Below are positions 1 to 6,770 of a stretch of 26,110 nucleotides of DNA, one piece after another. The notes beneath the pieces are model-generated. The model ran no database searches and was not told where the DNA came from. It worked only from the letters and a program-made list of their open reading frames with translations. Where the stretch lies: contig JAMCQY010000255.1 in assembly GCA_023381945.1 (NCBI GenBank), positions 1-26,110 on the forward strand, written 5' to 3'. Position numbers and translations under genes: made by a program. The DNA is from Deltaproteobacteria bacterium. Its GTDB lineage: Bacteria; Desulfobacterota; Desulfobaccia; Desulfobaccales; 0-14-0-80-60-11. Positions within the stretch are counted from its first letter, which is position 1, and every line of letters begins with the position of its first letter.

Positions 1-312
1 GATATTTACCTGCCTCGAGTCAGCGCGGCGCAGGCAAAGGAGGGCAGCGTGGCGGCCTATTCCATGGATTTTTCCAGGCTGGAGGCGGGGGACCTCCTTT
101 TTTTCAGAAGCAAAAAAAGGCGCATCGCCCATGTGGGCATCTACCTGGGAGAGGCAAAAATGATCCATGCCGCCAGAGGCAGCCAGGGTGTAACTGTGTC
201 AGATTTAACCCGACCTTATTATCAAAAAAACTTTGTAGTGGCCAAACGACTCTTCTCAACGCCCGATCTTCCCCAGGGTCAGACGGAAAATTTTTACCGG
301 GCCCGAAATTGA
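1..312 (+). CDS. NlpC/P60 family cell-wall peptidase, C-terminal part
   Basis: This is the 3' end of a gene that enters from the left edge; the frame is open from base 1 to the TGA at 310-312. NlpC/P60 proteins are cysteine peptidases that cut peptide bonds in peptidoglycan outside the cytoplasm. The visible part starts with LPRVSAAQAKEG, which resembles the helix segment after the catalytic cysteine of this family. It continues with EAGDLLFF, then HVGIYLG, whose His is the expected catalytic base, and MIHAARG with the expected third polar residue, followed by VVAKRL. The catalytic Cys itself would lie upstream of the window. A GTG at 49 could be read as a start, but the homologous residues before it show that the protein begins earlier. 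The family call is secure; the substrate is not visible. Confidence 0.85.
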   Translation, partial: DIYLPRVSAAQAKEGSVAAYSMDFSRLEAGDLLFFRSKKRRIAHVGIYLGEAKMIHAARGSQGVTVSDLTRPYYQKNFVVAKRLFSTPDLPQGQTENFYRARN

Positions 313-348
313 ATTAAAAAACCCCGAAGAACGGGACTGCCGATAGCG

Positions 349-1287
349 CTAGCCTCTTTCTCCTGCCCCCTTCTGATTTAATGTGCCGAGATCCAAAACA
401 CGGCCCACCTTTTCCCGGTGTTTGGGGATAGAGGGGTTGAACCAGAAGAGATTGCGGCCGCGGGTTAAGTTGACATCATCGATGGGGTGCCAGCGGCCTT
501 TGCGCAGGAAGGCGGCCTGGTAGCCCAAAGGCCTCAGGAAAGACTGGATAGCCGCCTTGGAGGCGCCGGCGGCCACCAGGTTCTTCTCTTCCATCTCCAC
601 CAACAGTAAGGGGCGGGATTCGGTCAGAATATCCAAGGCCCCTTGCAAGGCTGCCAGTTCGGCTCCTTCCACGTCTAATTTGAGAAAGTCCGGCGACCGC
701 AAGCCTTCCTGTTTGAGCCAGCCGTCCAGGGTCACGGTGCGGCAGACCTCGCCCCCGGCAGCTCCGGCTGCGGCGGCAAACAGGCTGGCACTGCTGTCGG
801 CGATGCCGTCGGCCCGGTAAAGCGTGGCCTCGCCTGCGGCATCCGACACTGCCAGGTTAAAAATCCTGATATTGTTAAAAGGATTGAGAGAGACGTTTTC
901 CATCAGGCGCTCCAGGGCGGCGGCCCCGGGCTCGAAGGCCACAACTTCCCCGGTTTCGCCCACCGCCGCCGCGGCTACCAGCGAAAAATAGCCGACATTG
1001 GCGCCTACGTCCCAAAAGACCTCCCCCGGGTCCAAGAGGGAGGCCACCAGGGCGGCTTCGTAGCGCTCGTGGTAATGCCCGAAAAAATAGACTTTGCGCT
1101 GTTCGGCGTCCTCCAGGTCCAGGCGCATGCGGAAGCCTTTATCCAGGGTTACGGTGAGCAGACGCTCGTCCGGCATCAGGTACGGGTGCAGCTTGTCATA
1201 GAAATAGGCCTTGCCGTCCCGCAACGGGAATTTGCTCAGATACCAGCGGAAGAGAGCGCGGCTGGCGGATTTGAATATGGCCCTCAT
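349..1287 (-). CDS. FkbM family SAM-dependent methyltransferase
   Basis: The 312-residue product has the features of the FkbM family, which O-methylates sugars or other small metabolites using S-adenosylmethionine. The SAM-binding motif I is FWDVGANVGYFSLVAAAA (about residues 91-108), followed by VVAFEPG with the acidic residue that binds the ribose. The FkbM core continues with VTLDGWL and DFLKLDVEGAELAALQGA, typical of the family, and LLLVEMEEKN near the C terminus. The first 80 residues, with YFYDKLHPYL and RMRLDLEDAEQRKVYFFGHYH, form the usual lead-in. No strong ribosome-binding site is seen before the ATG at 1287. The neighbours are not a sugar-biosynthesis cluster, so the acceptor cannot be deduced. 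It faces away from the NlpC/P60 gene. Confidence 0.85.
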   Translation of the reverse strand: MRAIFKSASRALFRWYLSKFPLRDGKAYFYDKLHPYLMPDERLLTVTLDKGFRMRLDLEDAEQRKVYFFGHYHERYEAALVASLLDPGEVFWDVGANVGYFSLVAAAAVGETGEVVAFEPGAAALERLMENVSLNPFNNIRIFNLAVSDAAGEATLYRADGIADSSASLFAAAAGAAGGEVCRTVTLDGWLKQEGLRSPDFLKLDVEGAELAALQGALDILTESRPLLLVEMEEKNLVAAGASKAAIQSFLRPLGYQAAFLRKGRWHPIDDVNLTRGRNLFWFNPSIPKHREKVGRVLDLGTLNQKGAGERG

Positions 1288-1316
1288 ATCAATTATATCG
1301 TCGCCTAGGTTAATTG

Positions 1317-1368
1317 TAGTGTAGGCTTCCAGCCTGAGTTTTTCACAGGCCGGAGGCCTGTGCTACTA
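1317..1368. repeat. Palindromic intergenic repeat, CAGGCTTCCAGCCTG family, copy 1
   Basis: Two adjacent hairpins, AGGCTTCCAGCCT and CACAGGCCGGAGGCCTGTG, separated by a T-rich spacer and ending in GTGCTACTA. The right end and internal hairpins match the copy at 6562-6616. It lies between the FkbM and nitrilase-family genes and could act as a terminator for the latter. Confidence 0.7.
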
Positions 1369-1376
1369 AAGCCTGA

Positions 1377-2183
1377 TCATTTCAGACAGCGATGCTCCAG
1401 GCAGGGCAGTTCCCGGCGAAGGCGATCCAGTCGCTCAAAGTCCAGCCAGGCATAAATAATCCCCTCGCCGTCCGCGGCCTGGGCCAGGGTCAAGCCCCAG
1501 GGGTCGATAATCAGGGAGCGGCCGTAAGTCCGGCGGTCGTTAACGTGCGCCCCCCATTGGGCCGGGGCCACCACATACGACAAATTTTCAATAGCCCGGG
1601 CCTTTAACAGCGTCTCCCAATGGTCCCGGCCGGTGTTCAGGGTGAAGGCCGCGGGCAGGAAGAGGAGATTGGCCCCCCGGCGGACCTGCTCCCGGAAGAG
1701 TTCCGGGAAACGCAGATCATAGCACACGCTTAGGCCGGCGACCCACGGTGTGCCCGGCAGGGAGGCGGTGACCACCTCGCGGCCCGGCTGGGTGAAGTCG
1801 GATTCCCGGTAGGCCGGGACGCCGGGCAGTTCCACATCAAAAAGGTGCAGTTTGCGGTAATGGGCCAGGATCTGGCCCTGCGGGCTGATCAAGACGCTGG
1901 TATTATAATGGCGCTCGCCCGGACCGGCCTGCTCCGGGAAGGAGCCCAGGAGCAGGAAGATCCCCAGCTTCCCGGCCAACTCCCGAAATTCCGTCACCCG
2001 GGGGCCGTCGAGGGGCTGGGCTGCCGCGGCCACGGCCGAATCCAGGCCGTAACCGGCAAAATGCTCCGGCAGGGCCACCAGTTGCACCCCGCGGCCGGCA
2101 GCCTCAGCTATCAAATCACGGGCGCGGGAAAGATTCGCCTCGATATCGGGCCCGGAGTTGAGTTGTACGGCGGCTACCCACAT
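1377..2183 (-). CDS. Carbon-nitrogen hydrolase (nitrilase superfamily, Nit-like amidase)
   Basis: The protein of 268 residues is a complete nitrilase-superfamily hydrolase. The catalytic triad is readable when numbered from the start chosen here: Glu40 in LVALPEHF, Lys111 in HYRKLHLFD and Cys154 in SVCYDLRFPEL. The HYRKLHLFD and CYDLRFPEL signatures are typical of the Nit1/Nit2 branch, which hydrolyses deaminated glutathione or omega-amides of 2-oxo acids; that substrate is inference from the family. I start at the ATG at 2183 (MWVAAVQLNSG), which matches the usual N terminus, with GGAGAGGGAG just upstream. An in-frame ATG at 2204 would add seven charged residues that lie entirely in the hairpin repeat. 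The ribosome-binding site is therefore donated by that repeat. It is probably transcribed on its own. Confidence 0.88.
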   Translation of the reverse strand: MWVAAVQLNSGPDIEANLSRARDLIAEAAGRGVQLVALPEHFAGYGLDSAVAAAAQPLDGPRVTEFRELAGKLGIFLLLGSFPEQAGPGERHYNTSVLISPQGQILAHYRKLHLFDVELPGVPAYRESDFTQPGREVVTASLPGTPWVAGLSVCYDLRFPELFREQVRRGANLLFLPAAFTLNTGRDHWETLLKARAIENLSYVVAPAQWGAHVNDRRTYGRSLIIDPWGLTLAQAADGEGIIYAWLDFERLDRLRRELPCLEHRCLK

Positions 2184-2191
2184 CTTTTTCT

Positions 2192-2231
2192 CCCTCTCCC
2201 CCACCGGGGGAGAGGGCCGGGGTGAGGGGGG
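2192..2231. repeat. G-rich hairpin repeat, copy 1 (tail to the right)
   Basis: A CCCTCTCCC / GGGGGAGAGGG hairpin with the tail GGGGTGAGGGGGG on the right. It has at least four G-runs on the plus strand and so could form a quadruplex. It is the left partner of an inverted pair whose right partner is 2712-2752, with the HNH gene between them. Confidence 0.8.
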
Positions 2232-2258
2232 ATTAAGAATTATTTCTCTATTAATAAT

Positions 2259-2603
2259 TCAAAACAATGATTTTTGAATTTTTCTTTTATTATTAGTCAA
2301 TGATTCAGAAATCTTTTTAGCTTCCTCTTTTAGATGCTTGCAAACATGAACCTTTCCATCTGTATCAGTAAGTTTCCATCTATTTTCATTCTTCTTCCAT
2401 GAACAAGTTTTACCACAAATTTTGCAATGCGGATCATGTGATCGGTAATCAGCGATTTCATCATTTCCATGATGCTCAGCATGGCAGTCAGGACATAATA
2501 TTTCATAGATTTGATAGTTAAGTCCATATACATGATGAACATGAGGGCTTTCTGTGGCTTCTCCACAACGTTCACATTCGCCATCCCATAGTTGCAATAC
2601 CAA
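2259..2603 (-). CDS. HNH endonuclease-like zinc protein, AT-rich, start uncertain
   Basis: The 114-residue frame shows a zinc/HNH nuclease core. CERC (Cys10, Cys13) is followed by HVHHVYGL with the HH pair (His23, His24), then CPDCHAEHHGND with Cys37, Cys40 and the final His/Asn residues. A second possible zinc site is CKIC (60-63) with a later HVCKH. HNH proteins cut DNA in restriction, phage and mobile-element settings; the specific role here is unknown. The only usual start in frame is TTG at 2603. The frame stays open and looks coding back to a TGA at 2673-2675, with an acidic, Tyr-rich stretch, but has no ATG or GTG. A GGAGG at 2678-2682 is followed 8 bases later by ATC at 2667-2669. The base composition is far more AT-rich than its neighbours, which suggests transfer. 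The gene is framed by inverted hairpin repeats. Confidence 0.7.
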   Translation of the reverse strand: MVLQLWDGECERCGEATESPHVHHVYGLNYQIYEILCPDCHAEHHGNDEIADYRSHDPHCKICGKTCSWKKNENRWKLTDTDGKVHVCKHLKEEAKKISESLTNNKRKIQKSLF

Positions 2604-2711
2604 ATAGCGCTCATATCCCCATTCTGCACTGTTATAATAACTATCATCATCACCATCTTCATCCCAGATAAATCAGTCCTCCAGAACAAAAAGGTAGTGC
2701 ATATTATTACC

Positions 2712-2752
2712 ACCCCTCACCCTAACCCTCTCCCCTCGAAGGGGAGAGGGGA
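2712..2752. repeat. G-rich hairpin repeat, copy 2 (tail to the left)
   Basis: A CCCTCTCCCC TCGAA GGGGAGAGGGG hairpin preceded by the C-rich tail CCCCTCACCCTAA. On the minus strand it reads as runs of G separated by AGA, TTA and TGA, a regular quadruplex pattern. It is inverted relative to the copy at 2192-2231. Confidence 0.85.
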
Positions 2753-2832
2753 TTTGTTTGCGCCCGTAACCATCTTACCCTGGATAATCGGGCCGGGCAA
2801 GTCTTCTGTTGCGGATAGTCTTGTGTCGTGAA

Positions 2833-4287
2833 CTAACGGTAAAGTGCGGCTGGGTCCGGCCAGGCCATGCAACGGGCTGCGTCGGGGGGGCCAAAGGAGC
2901 CGGCGGGATAGAAGAGGGGAGGCGAGGGGGGTTCGGCCAGCAGGGGGGCGTAAAGGCGCCAGGCGGCTTCGGCTTCGTCGGCCCGCACAAACAAGGTCTG
3001 GTCCCCGGCCATGACGTCGACGAGCAGGGTCTCATAGGCGTCCGGCAGGGGACCGAAGGCCTCGGCGTAGCGGTAGCGCAGACGCTGGGTCTTCAGGTCC
3101 AGGGGCTCCCCCGGGGCCTTGACCTGAAAGCGGAGGTCGAAGCCTTCATCCGGCTGCAGGGTGAAGATCAGGACATTGGGGCTGCAGGAGGTCTGCAAGC
3201 CCCGGAAGAGCCAAACCGGCGGGCAGGTGAAGGTGACGGCGATCTGGGTGAAGCGGGTAGGCAGGCGTTTGCCGGTAATCAGGTAAAAAGGCACGCCCTG
3301 CCAGCGCCAATTGTCGATGCCGAGCTTCAAGGCCACAAAGGTTTCGGTGGTGGAATCCCGCGCCCCGGTTTCCTCACGGTAGCCCGGCACCTCCTCCCCG
3401 GCTACCATACCCCGGGTATACTGGCCATAAACCACGTCTTCAGGGCGCACCGGGGGAATGGCCCGGAGCACTTTGGCTTTTTCACTGCGGATGGCCTCCG
3501 GCTCGAAGGTGACCGGGACCTCCATGGCAGTGAGGGTCAGGAGCTGGGTCAGGTGGTTCTGCACCATGTCCCGCAGGGCCCCGGTCTGCTCATAATAGCC
3601 GCCGCGGCGGCCCACGCCGCCAGCTTCGGCCACGGTGATCTGGATGCTTTGCACCCGGTTGCGATGCCACAGGGGCTCGAAGATGTCATTGGCGAACCGG
3701 AAGATCAAGAGGTTCTGGACCGTTTCCTTGCCCAGGTAGTGGTCGATCCGGTAAATCTGGGATTCTTCGAAATGGCGGTGCAGCAGTCGATTGAGATTTC
3801 CAGCAGACTCCGGGTCGCGGCCGAAGGGCTTTTCCACCACCAGGCGGGTCCAGCCCGCGCTGCGGTTCAGCTTTGCCTGGCCCAAGCCGTCGATGGCCGG
3901 TCCAAAGGCCTCCGGCGGCAGGGCCAGGTAAAAGACGCGGTTTCCAGGGAAATGGTGTCTCTTTTCCAGGGCCTTGAGCCGGGCCGCCAGGGCCCGGTAA
4001 TCCTCCCCCTTACCCTCCTCCAGGGGCTGGAAAAAGAGGCAGGCGTCGCACCAGCCATCGGCCAGCCCGGCCTGAGGCAGCCCGGATTCGGCCAGGGCCG
4101 CCCGGGCCAGGGCCCGGAAGCCCGCATCGGTTAAGTCGCGGCGACGGGAGAGGCCGACCAATAAGAGTTTTTGGGCGCCGTACTGCTCACTGAAGCGATA
4201 AAGCGCCGGCAGCAGCTTGCGGCGCATCAGATCGCTGGTGGCGCCGAAGACGACAAAGAGGTGCGGGTCCACTTGATGATTAGTCAT
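2833..4287 (-). CDS. zwf: Glucose-6-phosphate 1-dehydrogenase
   Basis: This 484-residue protein catalyses the NADP-linked oxidation of glucose 6-phosphate to 6-phosphogluconolactone, the entry step of the oxidative pentose phosphate route in the cytoplasm. The N-terminal nucleotide-binding motif reads VVFGATSDLMRRKLLPALY. The substrate-binding and catalytic signature RIDHYLGKETVQN is intact, followed by PLWHRNRVQSIQITVAEAGG and RGGYYEQTGALRDMVQNHL. The length is that of a full bacterial enzyme (about 480-500 residues). The usual partners, 6-phosphogluconolactonase and 6-phosphogluconate dehydrogenase, are not in the window, so it appears isolated. The ATG at 4287 begins MTNHQVDPHLF. A short direct repeat lies immediately upstream. 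Confidence 0.96.
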   Translation of the reverse strand: MTNHQVDPHLFVVFGATSDLMRRKLLPALYRFSEQYGAQKLLLVGLSRRRDLTDAGFRALARAALAESGLPQAGLADGWCDACLFFQPLEEGKGEDYRALAARLKALEKRHHFPGNRVFYLALPPEAFGPAIDGLGQAKLNRSAGWTRLVVEKPFGRDPESAGNLNRLLHRHFEESQIYRIDHYLGKETVQNLLIFRFANDIFEPLWHRNRVQSIQITVAEAGGVGRRGGYYEQTGALRDMVQNHLTQLLTLTAMEVPVTFEPEAIRSEKAKVLRAIPPVRPEDVVYGQYTRGMVAGEEVPGYREETGARDSTTETFVALKLGIDNWRWQGVPFYLITGKRLPTRFTQIAVTFTCPPVWLFRGLQTSCSPNVLIFTLQPDEGFDLRFQVKAPGEPLDLKTQRLRYRYAEAFGPLPDAYETLLVDVMAGDQTLFVRADEAEAAWRLYAPLLAEPPSPPLFYPAGSFGPPDAARCMAWPDPAALYR

Positions 4288-4320
4288 AGTTTCGAGTTTC
4301 GAGTCCCAGGTTTCGAGGTT
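4288..4320. repeat. Short TTTCGAG direct repeats
   Basis: Three occurrences of GTTTCGAG-type units lie just upstream of the zwf start. They resemble simple intergenic repeats; no function is apparent. Confidence 0.45.
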
Positions 4321-4347
4321 TTTAGCAAAAGATAAAGATAGTTCATT

Positions 4348-4524
4348 TCAGACGGTCAAGGTGCCCCCGCGGATGCCGAAAAAAAGCGCAATCACCATGG
4401 AGGGTACTATAAGAAATAAAAAGACCAGAATCTCGACGAGTTGCTCGCTCCATCGGAGGGGCGGGCACACCCTCAGGTGCTTAACTTCTGCGGAGTTCGA
4501 AACTCTCTGGGATTCGGCGTCCAA
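4348..4524 (-). CDS. Possible small membrane protein
   Basis: A 58-residue frame opens with TTG at 4524, preceded by AGGA at a spacing of 7 bases, and ends with TGA at 4348-4350. The N-terminal half is polar. Residues of about 32-50 form one convincing membrane segment, within LVEILVFLFLIVPSMVIA, and the protein ends FFGIRGGTLTV. A GTG at 4470 would give a shorter protein that keeps the membrane helix. I do not recognise the family. It lies downstream of the second ECF ATPase half, where an EcfT gene might be expected, but it is far too short to be EcfT (about 230-270 residues). It could be an independent small protein or a gene remnant. The remaining sequence from 4525 to 4717 shows only two inverted repeats and no convincing coding frame. 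Confidence 0.4.
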   Translation of the reverse strand: MDAESQRVSNSAEVKHLRVCPPLRWSEQLVEILVFLFLIVPSMVIALFFGIRGGTLTV

Positions 4525-4532
4525 TGGTGAAT

Positions 4533-4551
4533 CCTAAAATTCGATTTTAGG
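4533..4551. repeat. Perfect 8-bp inverted repeat
   Basis: CCTAAAAT, loop TCG, ATTTTAGG. It lies between the second ATPase half and the small membrane ORF. It has no T-tract and could be an operator or mRNA hairpin; no function can be assigned. Confidence 0.5.
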
Positions 4552-4655
4552 AAGCGTCAATTCGCGGCAAAGCGTACGCTGTTCACGGCTAAATGTTAAG
4601 AAGCCAAGGCGGAGCTGGCAAGGGCGCGAGTAGTTTTAGATTATTGGATTGGCGG

Positions 4656-4688
4656 CCCGGGCTTTCCAGTCTGTGCCTGACCCGGGCT
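4656..4688. repeat. GCCCGGG inverted repeat, possible weak terminator
   Basis: GCCCGGG and CCCGGGC arms are separated by about 19 bases, downstream of the second ATPase stop codon (4718). There is no U-tract, so termination is uncertain. Arm positions are approximate to a few bases. Confidence 0.35.
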
Positions 4689-4717
4689 TAAGCCGCTACT
4701 AATCTTCTCGGAGTGTA

Positions 4718-5428
4718 TTATGATTTGCTGAGCCGCTTTTGAAACTCTTGCGGCGTCAGCGCCATAAACCCCAGGCGCCGGCTGAGCCGCACGACGTCCG
4801 GCGCCTGGAGGCGGGCTGCGGCCAGGAGGTCTTCCTGGGCCAGGACTTCCTTAGTAGGGCCGTCCAACAGCACCCGGCCATCCTTCAGCACCACCAGGCG
4901 CTGGGCATAAGTGGCCGCGGCCCACATGGAGTGGGTCACCATGATGATGGTGCGGCTCTGGGCGTGCAGCCCGGCCACCAGGTTCAGGAGGTCCTGCTGC
5001 TCTGCAAAGTCCAAACCGGTGGTGGGCTCATCCAGGATGATAACCCGGGGGGCCAGGCCCAGAACGCCGGCCACCGCCAAACATTGACGCTGACCCTTGG
5101 TCAGGGAGAAGGGATCATCGTGGGCCCGGTCCAGCAGATGGACTGAGGTCAAGGCCTCCTCCACCCGGCGGTTGACTTCCTTTGGTTCGAGGCCCAATTG
5201 CCGGGGCCCCAGGGCCACTTCTTCCCAAACCTCTTCGGCAAAGATCTGGTAGTCGGGATTCTGGAAGACGAAACCGGCCTGGGTGCCTGGGGCCCGCCAG
5301 ACCTCGCCGGCTTGAGGCTTGAGCAGCCCCCGGAGGAGCTTGAGCAGGGTAGTCTTGCCGCTGCCGTTGGGGCCCAGGATGGCGGTGAGCTCACCCTCGC
5401 GAAAAGCCAGGGAGAAGTCGTTAAGCAC
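4718..5428 (-). CDS. ECF transporter ABC ATPase, second half (N terminus unclear)
   Basis: The 236-residue frame is an ATPase of the CbiO/EcfA type, which powers vitamin or metal uptake together with EcfT and an S component. It has Walker A GPNGSGKTT, Q-loop FVFQNPDYQIF, signature LTKGQRQCLAVAG, Walker B VIILDEPTTGLD and switch His in MVTHS. The only usual start is GTG at 5428, overlapping the upstream stop by 8 bases with GAGG at a fitting distance. However, the frame upstream (5429-5479) encodes ILALRRVSFAYPEAPP, the expected first beta strand with the A-loop Tyr. That frame continues into the hairpin repeat without any ATG, GTG or TTG until a TGA. The protein therefore either lacks its first strand or was once joined to the preceding ATPase as a double-ABC protein. 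The ATPase family is certain; the start is not. Confidence 0.8.
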   Translation of the reverse strand: MLNDFSLAFREGELTAILGPNGSGKTTLLKLLRGLLKPQAGEVWRAPGTQAGFVFQNPDYQIFAEEVWEEVALGPRQLGLEPKEVNRRVEEALTSVHLLDRAHDDPFSLTKGQRQCLAVAGVLGLAPRVIILDEPTTGLDFAEQQDLLNLVAGLHAQSRTIIMVTHSMWAAATYAQRLVVLKDGRVLLDGPTKEVLAQEDLLAAARLQAPDVVRLSRRLGFMALTPQEFQKRLSKS

Positions 5429-6482
5429 CGGAGGCGCCTCGGGATAGGCAAAACTGACCCGGCGCAGGGCTAAAATTTCCGGAGCGGCAGTGTAGGGCGG
5501 TTGTCTTCGATGCCCTCCCCCCTTGATGGGGGAGGGTCAGGGTGGGGGTGAGATCAATTCCCCCTCCCCCCTGCCCCCTCCCACGTTGGGGAGGGGGAGA
5601 GGCGGTTACGACACATGGGGCGGGGGTCTCGCCCGCCATTGGCGCCGCACCCCATCGCAGGCTCCGCGCCCGGGCTTCGGCCTCCTCCAGGGTGAGCGGC
5701 AGGGTGGTTTGTCCCAGATCATGGAACAAACCGGGCAATTCCGGAACCTGCAGCCCCAATTGACGAAAAAGCTCCACTCGGAGCAGCACCTCAGAAGGCA
5801 CGCCGTCGGCCACCACCGCGCCCTGGTGCAGCAGCACCAGCCGGGAACAATTCCGGGCCAGGCGCAGGTCCTGGCCCAGGAGGATCAGGGTAAAGCTTTG
5901 GTCCTGGGCCAGACGGTCCAGCGCCTGGAGCAGCTCCTCCACTCGCAGCGGGTCCAGGTCCGAAGTGGGCTCATCCAGGACCAAAAGCCGGGGTTGCAGG
6001 GCGAGCACCGCGGCCAGGGCCAGGAGCTGCTTTTGGCCGCCTGAAAGAGTGGCAGGATTCTGGGCCTCCAGGCCGGACAAATCCACCAAACCGAGGCTGC
6101 GTGCCACCCGCCGCCGGAGTTCGTCAGGAGGCAGGGCCAGGTTTTCCGGGCCGAAGGCTACTTCCAGGTCCACCCGGGTGCAAAAAAGCTGGGCCTCGAA
6201 ATCCTGAAACAACAAACCCACTCGGCCGGCCAGCTCCCTGGGGCGGCAGGTCGCGGTGCTGCATCCATCCACTTCCACCTGGCCTTGAAACTGGCCTTTG
6301 ATCAGCCGCGGGATAAGGCCCTGGAGGCAATGGGCCAGGGTGGATTTGCCGGCCTCGCTGGGACCAAGGATAGTCAGACGCTCGCCGGCCTGGACCTCCA
6401 GATTGAAGCCGGTAAAGACCGGCCGGACCGCCTTTTTGTAGCGAAAGTGCAGATCGGTGATTTTGATGATGGGTTCGGACAA
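5421..6482 (-). CDS. ECF transporter ABC ATPase, first half, with repeat-derived C terminus
   Basis: The 353-residue frame begins MSEPIIKITDLHFRYKKA and carries one ABC domain: Walker A GPSEAGKST, Q-loop LLFQDFEAQLF, signature LSGGQKQLLALA and Walker B LLVLDEPTSDLDP. The switch His is replaced by Gln in ILLGQDLRLA. The match to the family ends around residue 285, after PLTLEEAEARARSLRW. What follows is a translation of an inverted pair of hairpin repeats (5513-5602), giving Pro/Gly-rich text, and then an out-of-frame reading of the next ATPase. Typical EcfA-type ATPases are about 270-290 residues, while fused double versions run to about 500 or more. The most likely history is a double ABC protein split by the repeat insertion. 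The ABC domain could still fold and pair with the second half. Confidence 0.82.
   Translation of the reverse strand: MSEPIIKITDLHFRYKKAVRPVFTGFNLEVQAGERLTILGPSEAGKSTLAHCLQGLIPRLIKGQFQGQVEVDGCSTATCRPRELAGRVGLLFQDFEAQLFCTRVDLEVAFGPENLALPPDELRRRVARSLGLVDLSGLEAQNPATLSGGQKQLLALAAVLALQPRLLVLDEPTSDLDPLRVEELLQALDRLAQDQSFTLILLGQDLRLARNCSRLVLLHQGAVVADGVPSEVLLRVELFRQLGLQVPELPGLFHDLGQTTLPLTLEEAEARARSLRWGAAPMAGETPAPCVVTASPPPQRGRGQGGGGIDLTPTLTLPHQGGRASKTTALHCRSGNFSPAPGQFCLSRGASGA
5513..5602. repeat. Inverted pair of G-rich hairpin repeats inside the ATPase gene
   Basis: Copy 3 (5513-5551) has its G-rich tail on the right and copy 4 (5560-5602) has its C-rich tail on the left. The tails face each other across the short spacer GATCAATT. 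This is the same geometry as the pair around the HNH gene, but without cargo. Both copies contain four or more G-runs on one strand. The pair lies where the linker of a double ABC protein would be. Confidence 0.8.
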
Positions 6483-6486
6483 TTTA

Positions 6487-6558
6487 TCTCACGCAAAGAC
6501 GCCAAGGCGCAAAGATGCAAGACAAGAGAGGTGTAGGACAGGCGCCCTCGCCTGTCCA
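6487..6558. repeat. GCAAAGACGCCAAGG tract and GGACAGGC palindrome
   Basis: CACGCAAAGACGCCAAGGCG is an intergenic repeat type also suggested by the CACCAAG and CACAGAG tracts elsewhere in the window. It is followed by GGACAGGC-GCCCTC-GCCTGTCC (6537-6558). Together with the element at 6562-6616 they fill the gap upstream of the first ATPase. Confidence 0.55.
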
Positions 6559-6561
6559 ATA

Positions 6562-6616
6562 TAGTAGCACAGGCTTCCAGCCTGTGAACCTCACAGGCCA
6601 GAGCCCTGTGCTACTA
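6562..6616. repeat. 55-bp MITE-like palindromic repeat with 12-bp terminal inverted repeats
   Basis: It starts TAGTAGCACAGG and ends CCTGTGCTACTA, perfect inverted ends of 12 bp, with two internal hairpins (CAGGCTTCCAGCCTG and CAGGCCAGAGCCCTG). It resembles the copy at 1317-1368 and the half copy at 10323-10343. The stop codon and last codons of the small gene 6591-6770 lie inside it. Confidence 0.75.
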
Positions 6617-6770
6617 ATGCCTCGCGGTTGGGGTCAGGGACAACGGTTAGGCCACCTATTCCCTCCGCATCGGTGTCATACACCCAGACAATCCAGCCAC
6701 CTGGAACCTTAGCCCTAAAGACCCTATCATTGAGGTTGTGTTCCACCTTTTCCCATTCCAGCCTTGCCAT
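6591..6770 (-). CDS. Small protein of unknown function in the ECF locus
   Basis: The 59-residue product begins MARLEWEKVEHNLNDRVFRA at the ATG at 6770, with GGGAG eight or nine bases upstream. It continues KVPGGWIVWVYDTD and GGLTVVPDPNRE, a compact mixed sequence with beta-rich character and no membrane segment. The longer in-frame extension upstream (towards 6938) reads like non-coding DNA and has weaker start signals. The last ten or so residues and the TGA come from the 55-bp palindromic repeat, so the original C terminus may have been replaced. It sits between the S component and the first ATPase half, all on the minus strand, but nothing ties it to transport. I do not recognise a named family. 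Confidence 0.65.
   Translation of the reverse strand: MARLEWEKVEHNLNDRVFRAKVPGGWIVWVYDTDAEGIGGLTVVPDPNREALVAQGSGL

Noticed and set aside
2330..2713. Open frame of 127 residues overlapping the HNH gene on the same strand
   Set aside because: It is rich in Met, Ile and Val from a GATGATGAT-like stretch read out of frame; the overlapping frame has clear zinc-site and HNH motifs.
2809..4134. Long plus-strand open frame of 441 residues
   Set aside because: It lies antisense to zwf, has a Gly/Gln/Leu-rich composition typical of antisense frames in GC-rich DNA and no recognisable motifs.
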